From NCBI RefSeq assembly GCF_000314005.1, contig NZ_JH980292.1, positions 2,373,725-2,437,724 on the forward strand: DNA of 64,000 nt. The letters are read 5' to 3'. Positions 36,032-44,786 of the stretch are shown one piece after another (the stretch's first letter is position 1; each line of letters opens with the position of its first letter). The DNA comes from Spirulina subsalsa PCC 9445 (GTDB taxonomy: Bacteria; Cyanobacteriota; Cyanobacteriia; Cyanobacteriales; Spirulinaceae). The notes under the pieces are model-generated. The model was not told the origin of the DNA. It was given only the letters and a program-made list of their open reading frames with translations, and did not search any database. The translations under genes were made by a program, and so were the position numbers.

Positions 36032-36267
36032 CACGCCGGATCTGAGTAAAGATTGATCTTCAGGTGTTTTTGACCCGCCGGAATCGATGTGATACAAGCA
36101 CAAATGGGAGTCCCATCTTCTAACTCCACCTCGCAGGCATGACACGACCCCATTAAACACCCTGTCGGTATAGTAATTCCCGCCCGCTTGGCTACTTGCA
36201 GCATCGGTTCTCCAACTGCTGCTTCTACTGTAACACCGTTGGGCAAAAACTCGACTTGTACACTCAT
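36028..36267 (-). CDS. 2Fe-2S ferredoxin-like protein
   Basis: 79 residues from ATG 36267 (MSVQVEFLPNG). It carries the plant-type cluster motif CLMGSCHAC (Cys-x4-Cys-x2-Cys) and the fourth Cys in ICACITS. The protein is small, like bacterial-type ferredoxins used by a dedicated partner rather than PetF. An apparent upstream extension to 36357 is an artefact of a pyrimidine-rich repeat. The stop overlaps the start of the secreted protein. Confidence 0.82.
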   Translation of the reverse strand: MSVQVEFLPNGVTVEAAVGEPMLQVAKRAGITIPTGCLMGSCHACEVELEDGTPICACITSIPAGQKHLKINLYSDPAW

Positions 36268-36300
36268 ATTGCTCAATTGAAAATTAGGGAACGGGGAACG

Positions 36301-36466
36301 GAGAGGGGGGGAGGGGGAGAGGGGGAGAGGGGGGGAGGGGGGGAGGGGGAGAGGCAATCTCCTGACTCCTGACTAGATTGCTTCGTACCTCGCAATGACA
36401 TTACTTCCGATTCCCGACTCCCGACTCCCGACTCCCGACTCCCGATTCCCGACTCCCGACTCCCGA
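36301..36466. repeat. polypurine tract and CGACTCC heptamer array
   Basis: 36301-36353 is a ~53-base run of only G and A (GGGGGAGAG-like). 36408-36466 is CGACTCC repeated about seven times with CGATTCC variants. They separate dusA from the ferredoxin gene. A polypurine run of this length could form triplex or slip. Confidence 0.88.
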
Positions 36467-36485
36467 TGCTTTGACTTCTAACTTG

Positions 36486-37478
36486 TTAAGGTTGGACTTT
36501 GGCTAGGGCGGCCTCTACCACATCCACCCCAGCGCCGGGGAGGTGGGCATTTTCGCTTAAATGACGTTTCCAAGCTTTGGTTCCCGGTTGTCCGGCAAAG
36601 AGTTGTAACATGGGACGGATTAGGCTATTTAATTTAACCCCTTGTCTGACCCAAGTTGCCAAATAGGGTAACATCCTTTGCACGATTTCCGAACGGGAGG
36701 GGAAAGGGTCTAGTTGTCCATAAAACATCTGATCTACTTTAGCAAATAAATAGGGGGTGTCGTAGGCGGCGCGTCCAATCATTACACCATCTACGGCTTG
36801 CAGTTGGCTTTGAACTTCGGCTAGGGTTTTGATGCCTCCGTTAATTTCAATAAACAGGTGGGGGAATTCTTGTTTTAAACGGTGAACGGTTTCGTATTGT
36901 AGGGGGGGGACTTCCCGGTTTTCTTTGGGGCTTAAACCTTGTAACCAAGCTTTGCGAGCATGGACGCTAAACTGTTGACATCCAGCCTCGGAGACGATTT
37001 GCACAAAGCGGCGGAGGTCTTGGTAGCGATCGCACTCATCCACCCCAATCCGATGTTTCACAGACACCGGAATCTGTACGGCTTCAATCATGGCCGCTAC
37101 AGCGCGGGCGACTTTTTCCGGTTGCAACATCAAACAGGCCCCAAAATTGCCATCTTGCACCCGACTACTGGGACATCCCACATTGAGATTCACGCCATCA
37201 TAGCCCCAATCTTGGGCAATTTGGGCGCAGGTGGCGAGGTCTTGGGGATGATCCCCCCCTAACTGCAACACGAGGGGATGTTCTTCCGGCGAGAAATCTA
37301 ACAGTTTCCCCTTGTCCCCGTGCAGAATCGCCTGGGTGGTGATCATTTCCGTATAGAGCAAGGTATGGCGCGTAATTTGGCGCATAAAATAACGGAAATG
37401 GCGGTCAGTGCGTTCCATCATGGGAGCAACACTGACCGGGTGTTCTAGGCGCGTTTGGGGGACTGGGGAAAGCAACAT
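36486..37478 (-). CDS. dusA: tRNA-dihydrouridine synthase A
   Basis: 330 residues. Reduces uridine 20/20a in tRNA using FMN. APMMERTDRHFR at the N-terminus, NLNVGCPSSRVQDGNFGACLM (catalytic Cys in GCPS), SVKHRIGVDE, and EINGGI and DGVMIGRAAYDTPYLF (phosphate-binding) are DusA rather than DusB signatures. The C-terminal helix domain is complete. It lies 9 bp after hemH, in one probable operon. Confidence 0.93.
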   Translation of the reverse strand: MLLSPVPQTRLEHPVSVAPMMERTDRHFRYFMRQITRHTLLYTEMITTQAILHGDKGKLLDFSPEEHPLVLQLGGDHPQDLATCAQIAQDWGYDGVNLNVGCPSSRVQDGNFGACLMLQPEKVARAVAAMIEAVQIPVSVKHRIGVDECDRYQDLRRFVQIVSEAGCQQFSVHARKAWLQGLSPKENREVPPLQYETVHRLKQEFPHLFIEINGGIKTLAEVQSQLQAVDGVMIGRAAYDTPYLFAKVDQMFYGQLDPFPSRSEIVQRMLPYLATWVRQGVKLNSLIRPMLQLFAGQPGTKAWKRHLSENAHLPGAGVDVVEAALAKVQP

Positions 37479-37487
37479 GGGCTAGGT

Positions 37488-38651
37488 TTAAAGTAAACCA
37501 ACGAAATGTAACGGACCATTGCCACTAATTAATTCTAACAACAGGGCTAAAAAGCCCAACATGGCCAAGCGTCCGTTCCAGACTTCGGCGGTGGTGGTGA
37601 GGCCCCATTCCCAACGTTCTTGGGGGTACATTTTGACCCCTTTTTCTAGGTGCGTGACTTCGGCGAACTGTTTTGGGGTGCTGTGTAAACTTTCAATGAC
37701 TAACTCTTTCAAAGACTGAATAAAGAGGGGATGGGTATTGAGGGCTGGAACTCGTCCAAAGTGGTGGATTCCCGCTTCCTCGGCAATTTCTCGATATTCA
37801 ATATCAATTTCTTGTAGGGTTTCGATGTGTTCGGAGACAAAACTAATGGGAACGACGACAATTTCCTGTATCCCTTGCTGTCCGAGTTCCTGTAAAGCGT
37901 CCTCAGTATAGGGTTTGAGCCACTCCACCGGACCGACACGGCTTTGATAGGCGAGGGTGTGGGGATTGGGACGGTTTAAGGTGCGCATAATTAAGCGGGT
38001 ACAGTCTTCTATTTCCCGTTGGTAGGGGTCCCCGGCTTCGGCGACGTAGCTTAAGGGTACGCCGTGGGCGCTGAAGAAGACATGAACTTGATCGGGATGT
38101 TCAAATTTATCTAATTCCCCCGCAATTAAATCCGCCATAGCGCGGAGATAGTTGGGGTGTTGGTACCAGGAGGGAATAACGGTATATTGTAGGTTTTCTA
38201 GGCTTGGGTCTTGTTGCCAGAGACGTTCTAGGAGACGGAAGGAGGAGCCACTGGTACTAATGGAAAATTGGGGATACAGGGGGAGAATAACCAATTTTTC
38301 CACGCCATCTTGTTTGATGCGGGCGATCGCTTCTTCGGTGAAGGGGTGCCAATAACGCATCCCCACATAGACGGAGACTTGATCGAGTTCCTTCTGAAGT
38401 GCTGTTTCGAGGACTTCCGCTTGCGCTTCGGTAATCTGACGCAGAGGAGAACCTCCCCCAATTTGGCGGTAATTGTTTTGGGATGTTTTAGCGCGGCGGG
38501 TGGAAATCAGCCAAGCTAAAGGCTTTTGCAGCCAAGGGAAGGGAATACGAATAATTTCGGGATCAGCAAAAAGATTAAATAAAAAAGGACGAACATCCTC
38601 TAGGCTGTCTGGTCCCCCCAGATTGAGTAATAATACTCCTACGCGACCCAT
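37488..38651 (-). CDS. hemH: ferrochelatase with C-terminal chlorophyll-binding-like helix
   Basis: 387 residues. Inserts iron into protoporphyrin IX. Core motifs: [21 protein letters not shown] at the start, [18 protein letters not shown] (catalytic His), [21 protein letters not shown] linker of ~50 residues leads to [20 protein letters not shown], the HLIP/CAB-type chlorophyll-binding helix that is typical of cyanobacterial and plant ferrochelatases and absent in other bacteria. dusA follows. Confidence 0.96.
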   Translation of the reverse strand: MGRVGVLLLNLGGPDSLEDVRPFLFNLFADPEIIRIPFPWLQKPLAWLISTRRAKTSQNNYRQIGGGSPLRQITEAQAEVLETALQKELDQVSVYVGMRYWHPFTEEAIARIKQDGVEKLVILPLYPQFSISTSGSSFRLLERLWQQDPSLENLQYTVIPSWYQHPNYLRAMADLIAGELDKFEHPDQVHVFFSAHGVPLSYVAEAGDPYQREIEDCTRLIMRTLNRPNPHTLAYQSRVGPVEWLKPYTEDALQELGQQGIQEIVVVPISFVSEHIETLQEIDIEYREIAEEAGIHHFGRVPALNTHPLFIQSLKELVIESLHSTPKQFAEVTHLEKGVKMYPQERWEWGLTTTAEVWNGRLAMLGFLALLLELISGNGPLHFVGLL

Positions 38652-38728
38652 AGTGCTTTAATAGTTTCTAAATTGTTCAGATTCTTTAACTTAGTTTAAC
38701 AATTAATTCGGTTAAAACAACGGGGGTT

Positions 38729-39358
38729 TTGCTAGTGGCTACAATTCTCAGGGACTGGAGTTATCGCTATCAGTGGCTTTATGACAGTATTTCATGGCTG
38801 GCTGCGATCGCCGTGGGGGGAGAAACTCGCTTTCGACAGTTGGCGCTCCAAGGTTTAACCCTAGAGAAGAATACAAAAGTATTGGATCTCTGTTGTGGGG
38901 CGGGGCCGGTGACGGAATATTTAGTGCGTTTTTCCGATCAGGTGACGGGATTGGATGCTTCCCCCAATGCAATTAAACGGGCGAGTCAACGAGTTCCCCA
39001 AGCGCAGTATGTGGAAGCCTTTGCGGAACGGATGCCTTTTGAGGATCAGACCTTTGATGTGGTACATACTAGCGCCGCCCTCCATGAGATGAAACCGGAG
39101 CAATTGCGGGCGATTTTAGGGGAAGTGTACCGCGTTCTGAAGCCTAACGGGGTGTTTACGTTGGTAGATTTTCACCAACCGACAAATCCGTTATTTTTCC
39201 CCGGTGTGGCGTTGTTTTTGGGCTTATTTGAAACGGAAACGGCTTGGCAATTGCTGAAAACGGACTTGGTAGGGGAGTTAAAGCAGGTGGGATTTCGTAA
39301 ATGCGATCGCACGCTACACGCTGGGGGGAGTTTACAAGTCATTCAGAGTTATGTTTAG
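38729..39358 (+). CDS. class I SAM-dependent methyltransferase (UbiE-like)
   Basis: 209 residues. Motif I is KVLDLCCGAGPVTEYLV (~49-65), the acidic residue in VTGLDASPNAIK, and the post-I region ERMPFEDQTFDVVHTSAALHEMKPEQLRAILGEVYRVLKPNG is UbiE/MenG-like. A hydrophobic stretch (FFPGVALFLGLF) lies near the C-terminus. It starts at TTG 38729 or GTG 38735. It may act on a quinone or lipid; the substrate is not certain. Divergent from hemH across 77 bp. Confidence 0.75.
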   Translation: MLVATILRDWSYRYQWLYDSISWLAAIAVGGETRFRQLALQGLTLEKNTKVLDLCCGAGPVTEYLVRFSDQVTGLDASPNAIKRASQRVPQAQYVEAFAERMPFEDQTFDVVHTSAALHEMKPEQLRAILGEVYRVLKPNGVFTLVDFHQPTNPLFFPGVALFLGLFETETAWQLLKTDLVGELKQVGFRKCDRTLHAGGSLQVIQSYV

Positions 39359-39366
39359 GGTGAATT

Positions 39367-39722
39367 GTTGGGTTGCGCTGTCGCTTCACCCAACCTACAG
39401 CTAGCGTTCTTTTTTGTGGTTTAATTCTCCAACGGTAAAAGTCCTGCACTTCATCAAGTTGGACATTGTTCGGGGTCGCAGCACACTATCATCTTCAATA
39501 ATATTCGTCATCTTGCTCCTGTCTTGTTGAGGCTCTAGATCAAGTGGAAAACGATCTGATTCCGGTTTACTGATCCTTTTCGATTCTAAGGGTTTTTGGG
39601 TCTAGAATCCCCACAGGAGCCATCCAGACACCGGGTTTTCGGGCGTGTTGGGTTGCGCTTTTCCTATGCCTAACCTACGGGGGGTTGGTTTGTAGGTTGG
39701 GTGGAACGAAGTGTAACCCAAC
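39367..39722. repeat. dispersed GTTGGGTT hairpin repeats (three)
   Basis: Three imperfect copies of a familiar cyanobacterial dispersed motif lie between the methyltransferase and leuA: 39367-39394 (GTTGGGTTgcgc...ACCCAAC), 39647-39678 and 39692-39722 (GTAGGTTGGGTggaa...AACCCAAC). Each can fold as a stem with a short loop. They are part of a 635-bp gap that otherwise holds the leuA leader. Confidence 0.75.
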
Positions 39723-39769
39723 ATTGGGAGGATGTAGGTAACTAAACTCCTGCTTTTTCTCGCTTTTGC

Positions 39770-39775
39770 TACAAT
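39770..39775 (+). promoter_or_regulatory. probable -10 box of leuA
   Basis: TACAAT in TTTTGCTACAATATAGG gives a start near 39783 and a leader of about 210 nt before the leuA ATG. No good -35 box is visible. Confidence 0.35.
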
Positions 39776-39852
39776 ATAGGCTAGTCGCCGGAAGGCATGA
39801 GGAGACTTTAAGTGACGTGAAGGCATTGTAAGACGGCTTAGGGGGAATCTAC

Positions 39853-39897
39853 CTAGGAATCAAGACCCTAGGAATTAAGACTCTAGGGGTTAATGGT
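39853..39897. repeat. three 15-bp repeats in the leuA leader
   Basis: CTAGGAATCAAGACC, CTAGGAATTAAGACT and CTAGGGGTTAATGGT are consecutive 15-bp units. They lie ~100-140 bp before the leuA ATG and could bind a protein or fold in the leader RNA. No leucine-rich leader peptide was seen. Confidence 0.6.
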
Positions 39898-39993
39898 GCA
39901 GCGTCAAAACGTCCTCACACCCTGAAGACGAGCAAAACAGTTAATCGAACAACAGACACAACTTTTCCGTTTATTCATTTTGATTGATGGCCT

Positions 39994-41601
39994 ATGAATA
40001 CCGAGCAAGACCGCATCATAATTTTTGACACCACGCTGCGTGATGGGGAACAGTCCCCCGGTGCTACCCTGAATGTCGATGAAAAACTGACCATTGCTCG
40101 TTCCCTAGCTAAACTGGGTGTCGATGTTATTGAAGCGGGTTTTCCTCGGGCCAGCGCCGGGGATTTTGAAGCGGTGCAAAAAATCGCGGCGACTGTGGGC
40201 ACCGAAGAGGGGCCCGTGATTTGTGGTTTAGCCCGTGCAACGCACGAAGACATCCGCCAAGCGGCCGAAGCGCTCAAACCTGCGGCGAAATGGCGCATTC
40301 ACACTTTTATTGCGACTTCGGATATTCACCTAGAGTATAAGCTGAAAAAAAGCCGTAAAGAGGTGTTGGAGATTATTCCGGAGATGGTGGGATATGCCAA
40401 ATCCCTCACCCCGGATGTGGAGTTTTCCCCGGAAGATGCCGGACGCAGTGACCCGGAATTTTTGTATGAGGTGTTACAAACGGCGATCGCAGCCGGAGCT
40501 ACAACGGTTAATATTCCCGACACCGTGGGCTATACAACCCCCCGAGAATTCGGCGCTTTGATTCGCGGCATTAAAGAAAATGTCCCCAATATTGACCAGG
40601 CCATTATTTCGGTTCATGGTCACAATGATTTAGGGTTGGCTGTGGCGAACTTCCTCGAAGCGGTTCAAAATGGGGCAAGACAGTTAGAATGTACCATTAA
40701 CGGCATTGGAGAACGGGCTGGAAATGCGGCGCTGGAAGAATTGGTGATGGCGCTTTATGTCCGTCGTCAATACTACAATCCCTTCCTTGGTCGTCCTCGG
40801 GAGTCTGATGCGCCTTTGTGCAATATTGACACCACCCAAATCTATAAAACCTCCCGCTTGGTGTCTAATCTCACAGGGATGATGGTACAACCCAATAAAG
40901 CCATTGTGGGAACCAATGCTTTTGCTCATGAATCGGGGATTCATCAGGATGGGGTGTTAAAACATCGCCTGACCTATGAAATCATGGATGCGCAGTCTAT
41001 TGGATTGACCAAAAACCAGATTATTCTAGGGAAACACTCCGGCCGTCATGCGTTTCGCGATCGCCTGCAAACGTTGGGTTATGATTTATCCGAAACTGAG
41101 TTAAATAAAGCCTTCTTGCGCTTTAAAGAAGTCGCCGACAAGAAAAAAGTAATCAGCGACTTAGACTTAGAGGCCATCGTTAACGACGAAATGCAGCAAG
41201 TCCCCGAACTCTTCCACTTAGAATTAGTTCAAGTGTCCTGTGGAGATCATGCCCGTCCCACGGCTACGGTGGTGTTGCGCACTCCCGACGGCACCGAATT
41301 AACCGACGCGGCCATTGGTACCGGTCCAGTGGATGCGGTCTATAAGGCGATTAACCGGGTGGTGAATATTCCCAACGAACTCATCGAATATTCCGTTAAA
41401 TCGGTGACAGAAGGCATTGATGCCATGGGAGAGGTAACAATTCGCTTACGTCATGAAGGGAAAACCTATTCCGGTCATGCGGCCAATACCGATATCATTG
41501 TGGCTTCCACTCGTGCCTATGTGAGCGCCTTAAATCGTCTGTATGCGGCGTTAGAACAGGGGAAACGGGTGCATCCTCAGCAAACGGTAGCTACCCATTA
41601 A
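39994..41601 (+). CDS. leuA: 2-isopropylmalate synthase
   Basis: 535 residues. First committed step of leucine synthesis, condensing acetyl-CoA with 2-oxoisovalerate. The TIM barrel has [14 protein letters not shown] at the N-terminus, [12 protein letters not shown], and metal-binding [12 protein letters not shown]; the [10 protein letters not shown] motif follows. The C-terminal allosteric domain (~375-505) is intact, so leucine feedback is likely. The protein ends with a ~15-residue tail. Monocistronic. Confidence 0.96.
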   Translation: MNTEQDRIIIFDTTLRDGEQSPGATLNVDEKLTIARSLAKLGVDVIEAGFPRASAGDFEAVQKIAATVGTEEGPVICGLARATHEDIRQAAEALKPAAKWRIHTFIATSDIHLEYKLKKSRKEVLEIIPEMVGYAKSLTPDVEFSPEDAGRSDPEFLYEVLQTAIAAGATTVNIPDTVGYTTPREFGALIRGIKENVPNIDQAIISVHGHNDLGLAVANFLEAVQNGARQLECTINGIGERAGNAALEELVMALYVRRQYYNPFLGRPRESDAPLCNIDTTQIYKTSRLVSNLTGMMVQPNKAIVGTNAFAHESGIHQDGVLKHRLTYEIMDAQSIGLTKNQIILGKHSGRHAFRDRLQTLGYDLSETELNKAFLRFKEVADKKKVISDLDLEAIVNDEMQQVPELFHLELVQVSCGDHARPTATVVLRTPDGTELTDAAIGTGPVDAVYKAINRVVNIPNELIEYSVKSVTEGIDAMGEVTIRLRHEGKTYSGHAANTDIIVASTRAYVSALNRLYAALEQGKRVHPQQTVATH

Positions 41602-41643
41602 ATGGGGAATTGACCATTAATTATTGGTTGATTATTAGCAAGT

Positions 41644-41666
41644 AGGGGCGAAAAGTTTTCGCCCCT
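41644..41666. terminator. GGGGCGAAAA hairpin after leuA
   Basis: AGGGGCGAAAA-g-TTTTCGCCCCT is a perfect 11-bp stem. It has no T-run and is also a dispersed cyanobacterial repeat. It may end leuA transcription. Confidence 0.5.
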
Positions 41667-41760
41667 ATCTGTTACAATACCTTTGGCTTAGTAATAGGTT
41701 ATAGTTGTTTTCTGCCCGTTTGAGCAAAATTTCAGCTTGCTACTCTTTGATGAAAGAGAA

Positions 41761-42639
41761 ATGTCAAAATACCAAAAAGATGACCATACCATTTATCATG
41801 GTGATGCGCTTGAAATATTGCGGAAGGAAATATCAGATGAATCTATAGATTTGGTATTTGTTGACCCTCCTTACAACATTGGTAAGAAGTTCGGAGATTT
41901 TCATGATAAGTGGTCATCAGATCAGGAATACGCCCAATGGTCTTATCAGTGGATTGATGAGTGCATACGAGTCCTAAAACCTACAGGGACATTGTATTTA
42001 ATGAGTAGCACTCAAGCCATGCCCTACCTTGATTTGTATGTACGAGAAAGACTGGAGATTCTAAGTCGTATTATCTGGTCATACGATAGCTCAGGTGTTC
42101 AGGCTAAAAAACATTTTGGTTCAAGATATGAGCCGATTTTATATTGTGTGAAAGACGCTAAAGCCTATTGTTTTAATGCAGAAGATATTTTAGTTGAGGC
42201 TAAGACGGGCGCACAACGAAAATTAATTGACTATAGGGGCAAAGTTCCTAAGCCTTATAATACGCAAAAAGTGCCGGGAAATGTTTGGGAATTTCCGAGA
42301 GTTCGATATCGCATGAATGAGTATGAAAACCATCCATCGCAAAAGCCAGAAGCTTTGTTAGAGCGGATTATTCGTGCCAGCAGTAATGAAGGGGATATAA
42401 TACTAGATCCTTTCTCAGGAACATTTACAACGGCAGCAGTGGCTAGGAATACAAAGCGGAAAAGTATTAGTATTGAGTCACAATTGGAGTATGTCAAAAT
42501 TGGATTACGTCGCGTGTTAAACATGAGGGAATATTTAGGAGAAACGTTAGAAGTTATCCCTAAAAATACCAAAATCAAAAATGGTCGCGGTGTAAAGCAG
42601 AAAAATAATGTAGGAGATCGTAGTATTGTCAATTCTTAA
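41761..42639 (+). CDS. DNA adenine methyltransferase, YhdJ-like (beta class)
   Basis: 292 residues from ATG 41761; the open frame also begins at TTG 41737. Order is that of beta-class N6-adenine enzymes: catalytic DLVFVDPPYNIGKKF (~35), then SAM-binding DPFSGTFTTAAV near the C-terminus. The middle (SRIIWSYDSSGVQAKKHFGS, then VPGNVWEFPRVRYRMNEYENHP) is very close to E. coli YhdJ, which methylates ATGCAT; the site here is inferred. The coding region is visibly more A/T-rich than leuA, suggesting transfer. The next gene overlaps its end by 14 bp and looks like a broken restriction gene. Confidence 0.85.
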   Translation: MSKYQKDDHTIYHGDALEILRKEISDESIDLVFVDPPYNIGKKFGDFHDKWSSDQEYAQWSYQWIDECIRVLKPTGTLYLMSSTQAMPYLDLYVRERLEILSRIIWSYDSSGVQAKKHFGSRYEPILYCVKDAKAYCFNAEDILVEAKTGAQRKLIDYRGKVPKPYNTQKVPGNVWEFPRVRYRMNEYENHPSQKPEALLERIIRASSNEGDIILDPFSGTFTTAAVARNTKRKSISIESQLEYVKIGLRRVLNMREYLGETLEVIPKNTKIKNGRGVKQKNNVGDRSIVNS

Positions 42640-43176
42640 GCATGATTTTACTGCTGAAATTATTGCTATCCTTGATCGCAATACTAATGGTCAGGGAGAA
42701 GTCCTGCTGAATACCAATGAGATTCTTCAATAGCTGACCAAAGGATATATTGGGGTTGGTCGCCTGAAGAGATTATTGAGGAGTCATTAGTTCTTTATAA
42801 AACTGGTAAAACGAATGCTAATGATGGTGGGATTGATTTTGTGATGAAACCCCTTGGGCGTTTTTTTCAAGTTACGGAAACAGTGGATGCTACGAAATAT
42901 TTTCTAGATATTGAAAAAGTGCAGAGATACCCCATTACATTTGTGGTAAAAACGAATAAATCCAGCGAAGAGATACTGCATGAAATTGAACGTCAGGCTG
43001 AGGCAAAGTATCCGATTAAATCGATTGCTAATAAATATCTGGAGTCTGTAGAAGAAGTGATCAATATTCCCAGACTGCTGGAGATTTTTGAGCAAGTCCT
43101 ATTATCGGGAAAAGCTGGGTCTGTGATTGAAGAAATTGTGCTGCAAAGTCGGGTTGAATTTAATGTGGAAGAATAA
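42626..43176 (+). pseudogene. decayed restriction endonuclease partner
   Basis: A TTG at 42626, with GGAG nine bases upstream, opens a 35-residue frame (MSILKHDFTAEIIAILDRN...) that ends at TAG 42731. The -1 frame then runs without stop from about 42724 to 43176: ADQRIYWGWSPEEIIEESL, NANDGGIDFVMKPLGRFFQVTETVDATKY, ending SRVEFNVEE. The DGGIDF...FFQVTE part resembles a PD-(D/E)XK core. The total (~185 residues) is short for a type II enzyme, so an internal deletion with frameshift is likely. It overlaps the methyltransferase end, as restriction-modification pairs often do. Confidence 0.6.
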
Positions 43177-43298
43177 CAGCACTAGGACAAATCGCCTAAC
43201 TGGTCAGTAATGCCTATTCCCTGTCCCTACCCCCAGCCATTTTTCACCATTCCCTCATCTGGATTTCAGTCCAACGCAGTACCGTGACATCCTACCGA

Positions 43299-43330
43299 CA
43301 CCGACCCTACGGGTACGGTGCGGGCTTCCC
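43299..43330 (-). ncRNA. omega-RNA scaffold-like hairpin at the tnpB 3' end
   Basis: Directly after the tnpB stop (minus strand) lies GGGAAGCCCG, then a stem CACCG-TA-CCC-gta-GGG-T-CGGTG, then TCGGTAGGATGTCAC. This is the right-end layout of IS200/IS605 elements, where the tnpB mRNA 3' region becomes the guide scaffold and the bases outside the element the guide. Exact boundary not determinable here. Confidence 0.5.
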
Positions 43331-43337
43331 CATATCA

Positions 43338-44573
43338 CTATGAGGCTTTCCTGCTTCTACGGGAGGCTCTAGATGTCTTTTTAGGGACATCCCTGATAAC
43401 CTCTTCCTCTACAGGCAGCTTGACCCCCAGTCCAAGGGCTGCAAGTCCACGTTGCTCAACAACCATCGCCGCAGCAACGTCCCTATCCGTTACAAACCCA
43501 CAATGAGAACATTTATGCACTCGTTGAGACAAGTCTTTCTTACCAGTCACTACACCACAATTCGGACAAATTTGGCTAGTGAAATTAGCATCAACTTTCT
43601 CAAAATAAACATCTCGTTTCCAAGCCACGTGCTTTAATACCTCTAGAAAACCCCCAAAGCCAGCATCAAGGGTAGGTTTACACAACATTCCCCTAGACAT
43701 GGCTTTGACGTTTAAATCTTCGGCAAAAATGATATTGGCTTGGTCACAAAGATGATGAGCGACTTGATAATGAAAGTTCTTGCGAGTGTTATAAATGTGT
43801 TCATGAAGTTTAGCTACTTTTTCCCGAGCTTTATGCCAGTTTTTTGACCCTTTCTGTTTCTTCGACAATCTCCTTTGTAGCCATTTAAGCTGACTTTGAA
43901 GTTCCAAGAAAAACTTAGGTCTAGCTATTAATTCCCCCTGAGATGTTGCCATAAACTTCTCAAGTCCCAAATCAATCCCTAGAGATTTTCCTTGAGGTTT
44001 TGGAGAAGGAATATTAACATCTGATTGAATACAGATAACAGCATACCAACCCGAAGCTTTTTTAACGATCTGAACTTGTTTAACTACAAATCCATCAGGT
44101 ATAGGTCTGTGTAGATTAATGACCACAGAGCCTAGCTTAGGGAGTCTCAATTGATATCCAGTTACGGGGTTTTCCCTGAATTGAGGAAAGTTAATCGACC
44201 GAAACTGACCATATTTCTTAAACCGGGGAAAACCAAAACTTCTTTTCCAGAAAAAGTTAAACGCTTTGTCTAAACGCCCCATAACCTCTTGCAAGACCTG
44301 AGACTGAACTCGTTTTAGTTCTGGGTATTGCTGTTTGGCTTGAGTTAAAGCTTTTTTCTGTTTATAGTAGTCGGGAAAAGGTTGATCCGCAGGTATAATG
44401 TACTCAGAATGAAGGCGACAAGCGTTAACCTGACACTTGCGAGAATTTATCCACTCTTTTCGTTCTGCCAAGGCATAATTATATACCCCTCGACAGATTT
44501 CTAGCCAGTCAAGTAATTCTTTTTCTTGACTGGCATCTGGATAAATTCTGTAGCAATAGTTGAGGTTTAACAC
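43338..44573 (-). CDS. tnpB: TnpB, RNA-guided endonuclease of an IS200/IS605-type element
   Basis: 411 residues, full length. N-terminal helix-turn-helix part, then the RuvC-like nuclease: D201 (SLGIDLGLEKF), E285 (IIFAEDLNVKAMS) and the TDRDVAAA aspartate(s) at ~363-365, split by the zinc ribbon C336-x2-C339 and C355-x2-C358. All catalytic residues are present, so it is probably active. A lysine/arginine-rich tail (KKTSRASRRSRKAS) follows. No tnpA lies nearby, so it depends on one elsewhere or is stranded. It could be an autonomous guided nuclease. Confidence 0.92.
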   Translation of the reverse strand: MLNLNYCYRIYPDASQEKELLDWLEICRGVYNYALAERKEWINSRKCQVNACRLHSEYIIPADQPFPDYYKQKKALTQAKQQYPELKRVQSQVLQEVMGRLDKAFNFFWKRSFGFPRFKKYGQFRSINFPQFRENPVTGYQLRLPKLGSVVINLHRPIPDGFVVKQVQIVKKASGWYAVICIQSDVNIPSPKPQGKSLGIDLGLEKFMATSQGELIARPKFFLELQSQLKWLQRRLSKKQKGSKNWHKAREKVAKLHEHIYNTRKNFHYQVAHHLCDQANIIFAEDLNVKAMSRGMLCKPTLDAGFGGFLEVLKHVAWKRDVYFEKVDANFTSQICPNCGVVTGKKDLSQRVHKCSHCGFVTDRDVAAAMVVEQRGLAALGLGVKLPVEEEVIRDVPKKTSRASRRSRKAS

Positions 44574-44599
44574 GAATAGTAGCTTATTGACATGAACCG

Positions 44600-44605
44600 A
44601 TTATA
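44600..44605 (-). promoter_or_regulatory. possible -10 box of tnpB
   Basis: Minus-strand TATAAT (in TTGTATAATCGG) 27 bp before the tnpB ATG. The upstream -35 is weak. Confidence 0.35.
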
Positions 44606-44648
44606 CAATATCTAGGGATAAATCGTCACTCGCTAGTAAATGATTGTT

Positions 44649-44745
44649 GGTTAATTTTCGGGGCATCGAACCCCTCAATTAACCGTCTTTCCTCCCGACA
44701 CTGACATTTGCTACGCAACGCTTTGCGTACAGTGCGGGGCTTCCC
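44649..44745. repeat. hairpin pair upstream of tnpB, second scaffold-like copy
   Basis: 44649-44684 is GGTTAATT-ttc-GGGG-catcgaa-CCCC-tc-AATTAACC. 44699-44734 is CACTG-acatttgc-TACGCAA-cgc-TTTGCGTA-CAGTG followed by CGGGGCTTCCC. The second matches, in position and orientation, the hairpin plus CGGGCTTCCC at 43299-43330. It may be a remnant right end of another IS605-type copy or a stand-alone guide scaffold. Confidence 0.5.
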
Positions 44746-44786
44746 GACGATGAGCTAACAAGAAAGATGCAATAGGAGTTAGGACA

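Noticed and set aside
36268-36357. N-terminal extension of the ferredoxin
   Set aside because: Encoded by the polypurine/polypyrimidine repeat (Pro-Leu-Ser runs); the ferredoxin starts at MSVQVEF.
36408-36466. Tandem repeats as CRISPR array
   Set aside because: Units are 7-8 bp with no spacers; the same holds for 1516-1557 and 5139-5216.
39783-39993. T-box or leucine leader peptide before leuA
   Set aside because: No Leu-codon run and no T-box core; only the 15-bp repeats are visible.
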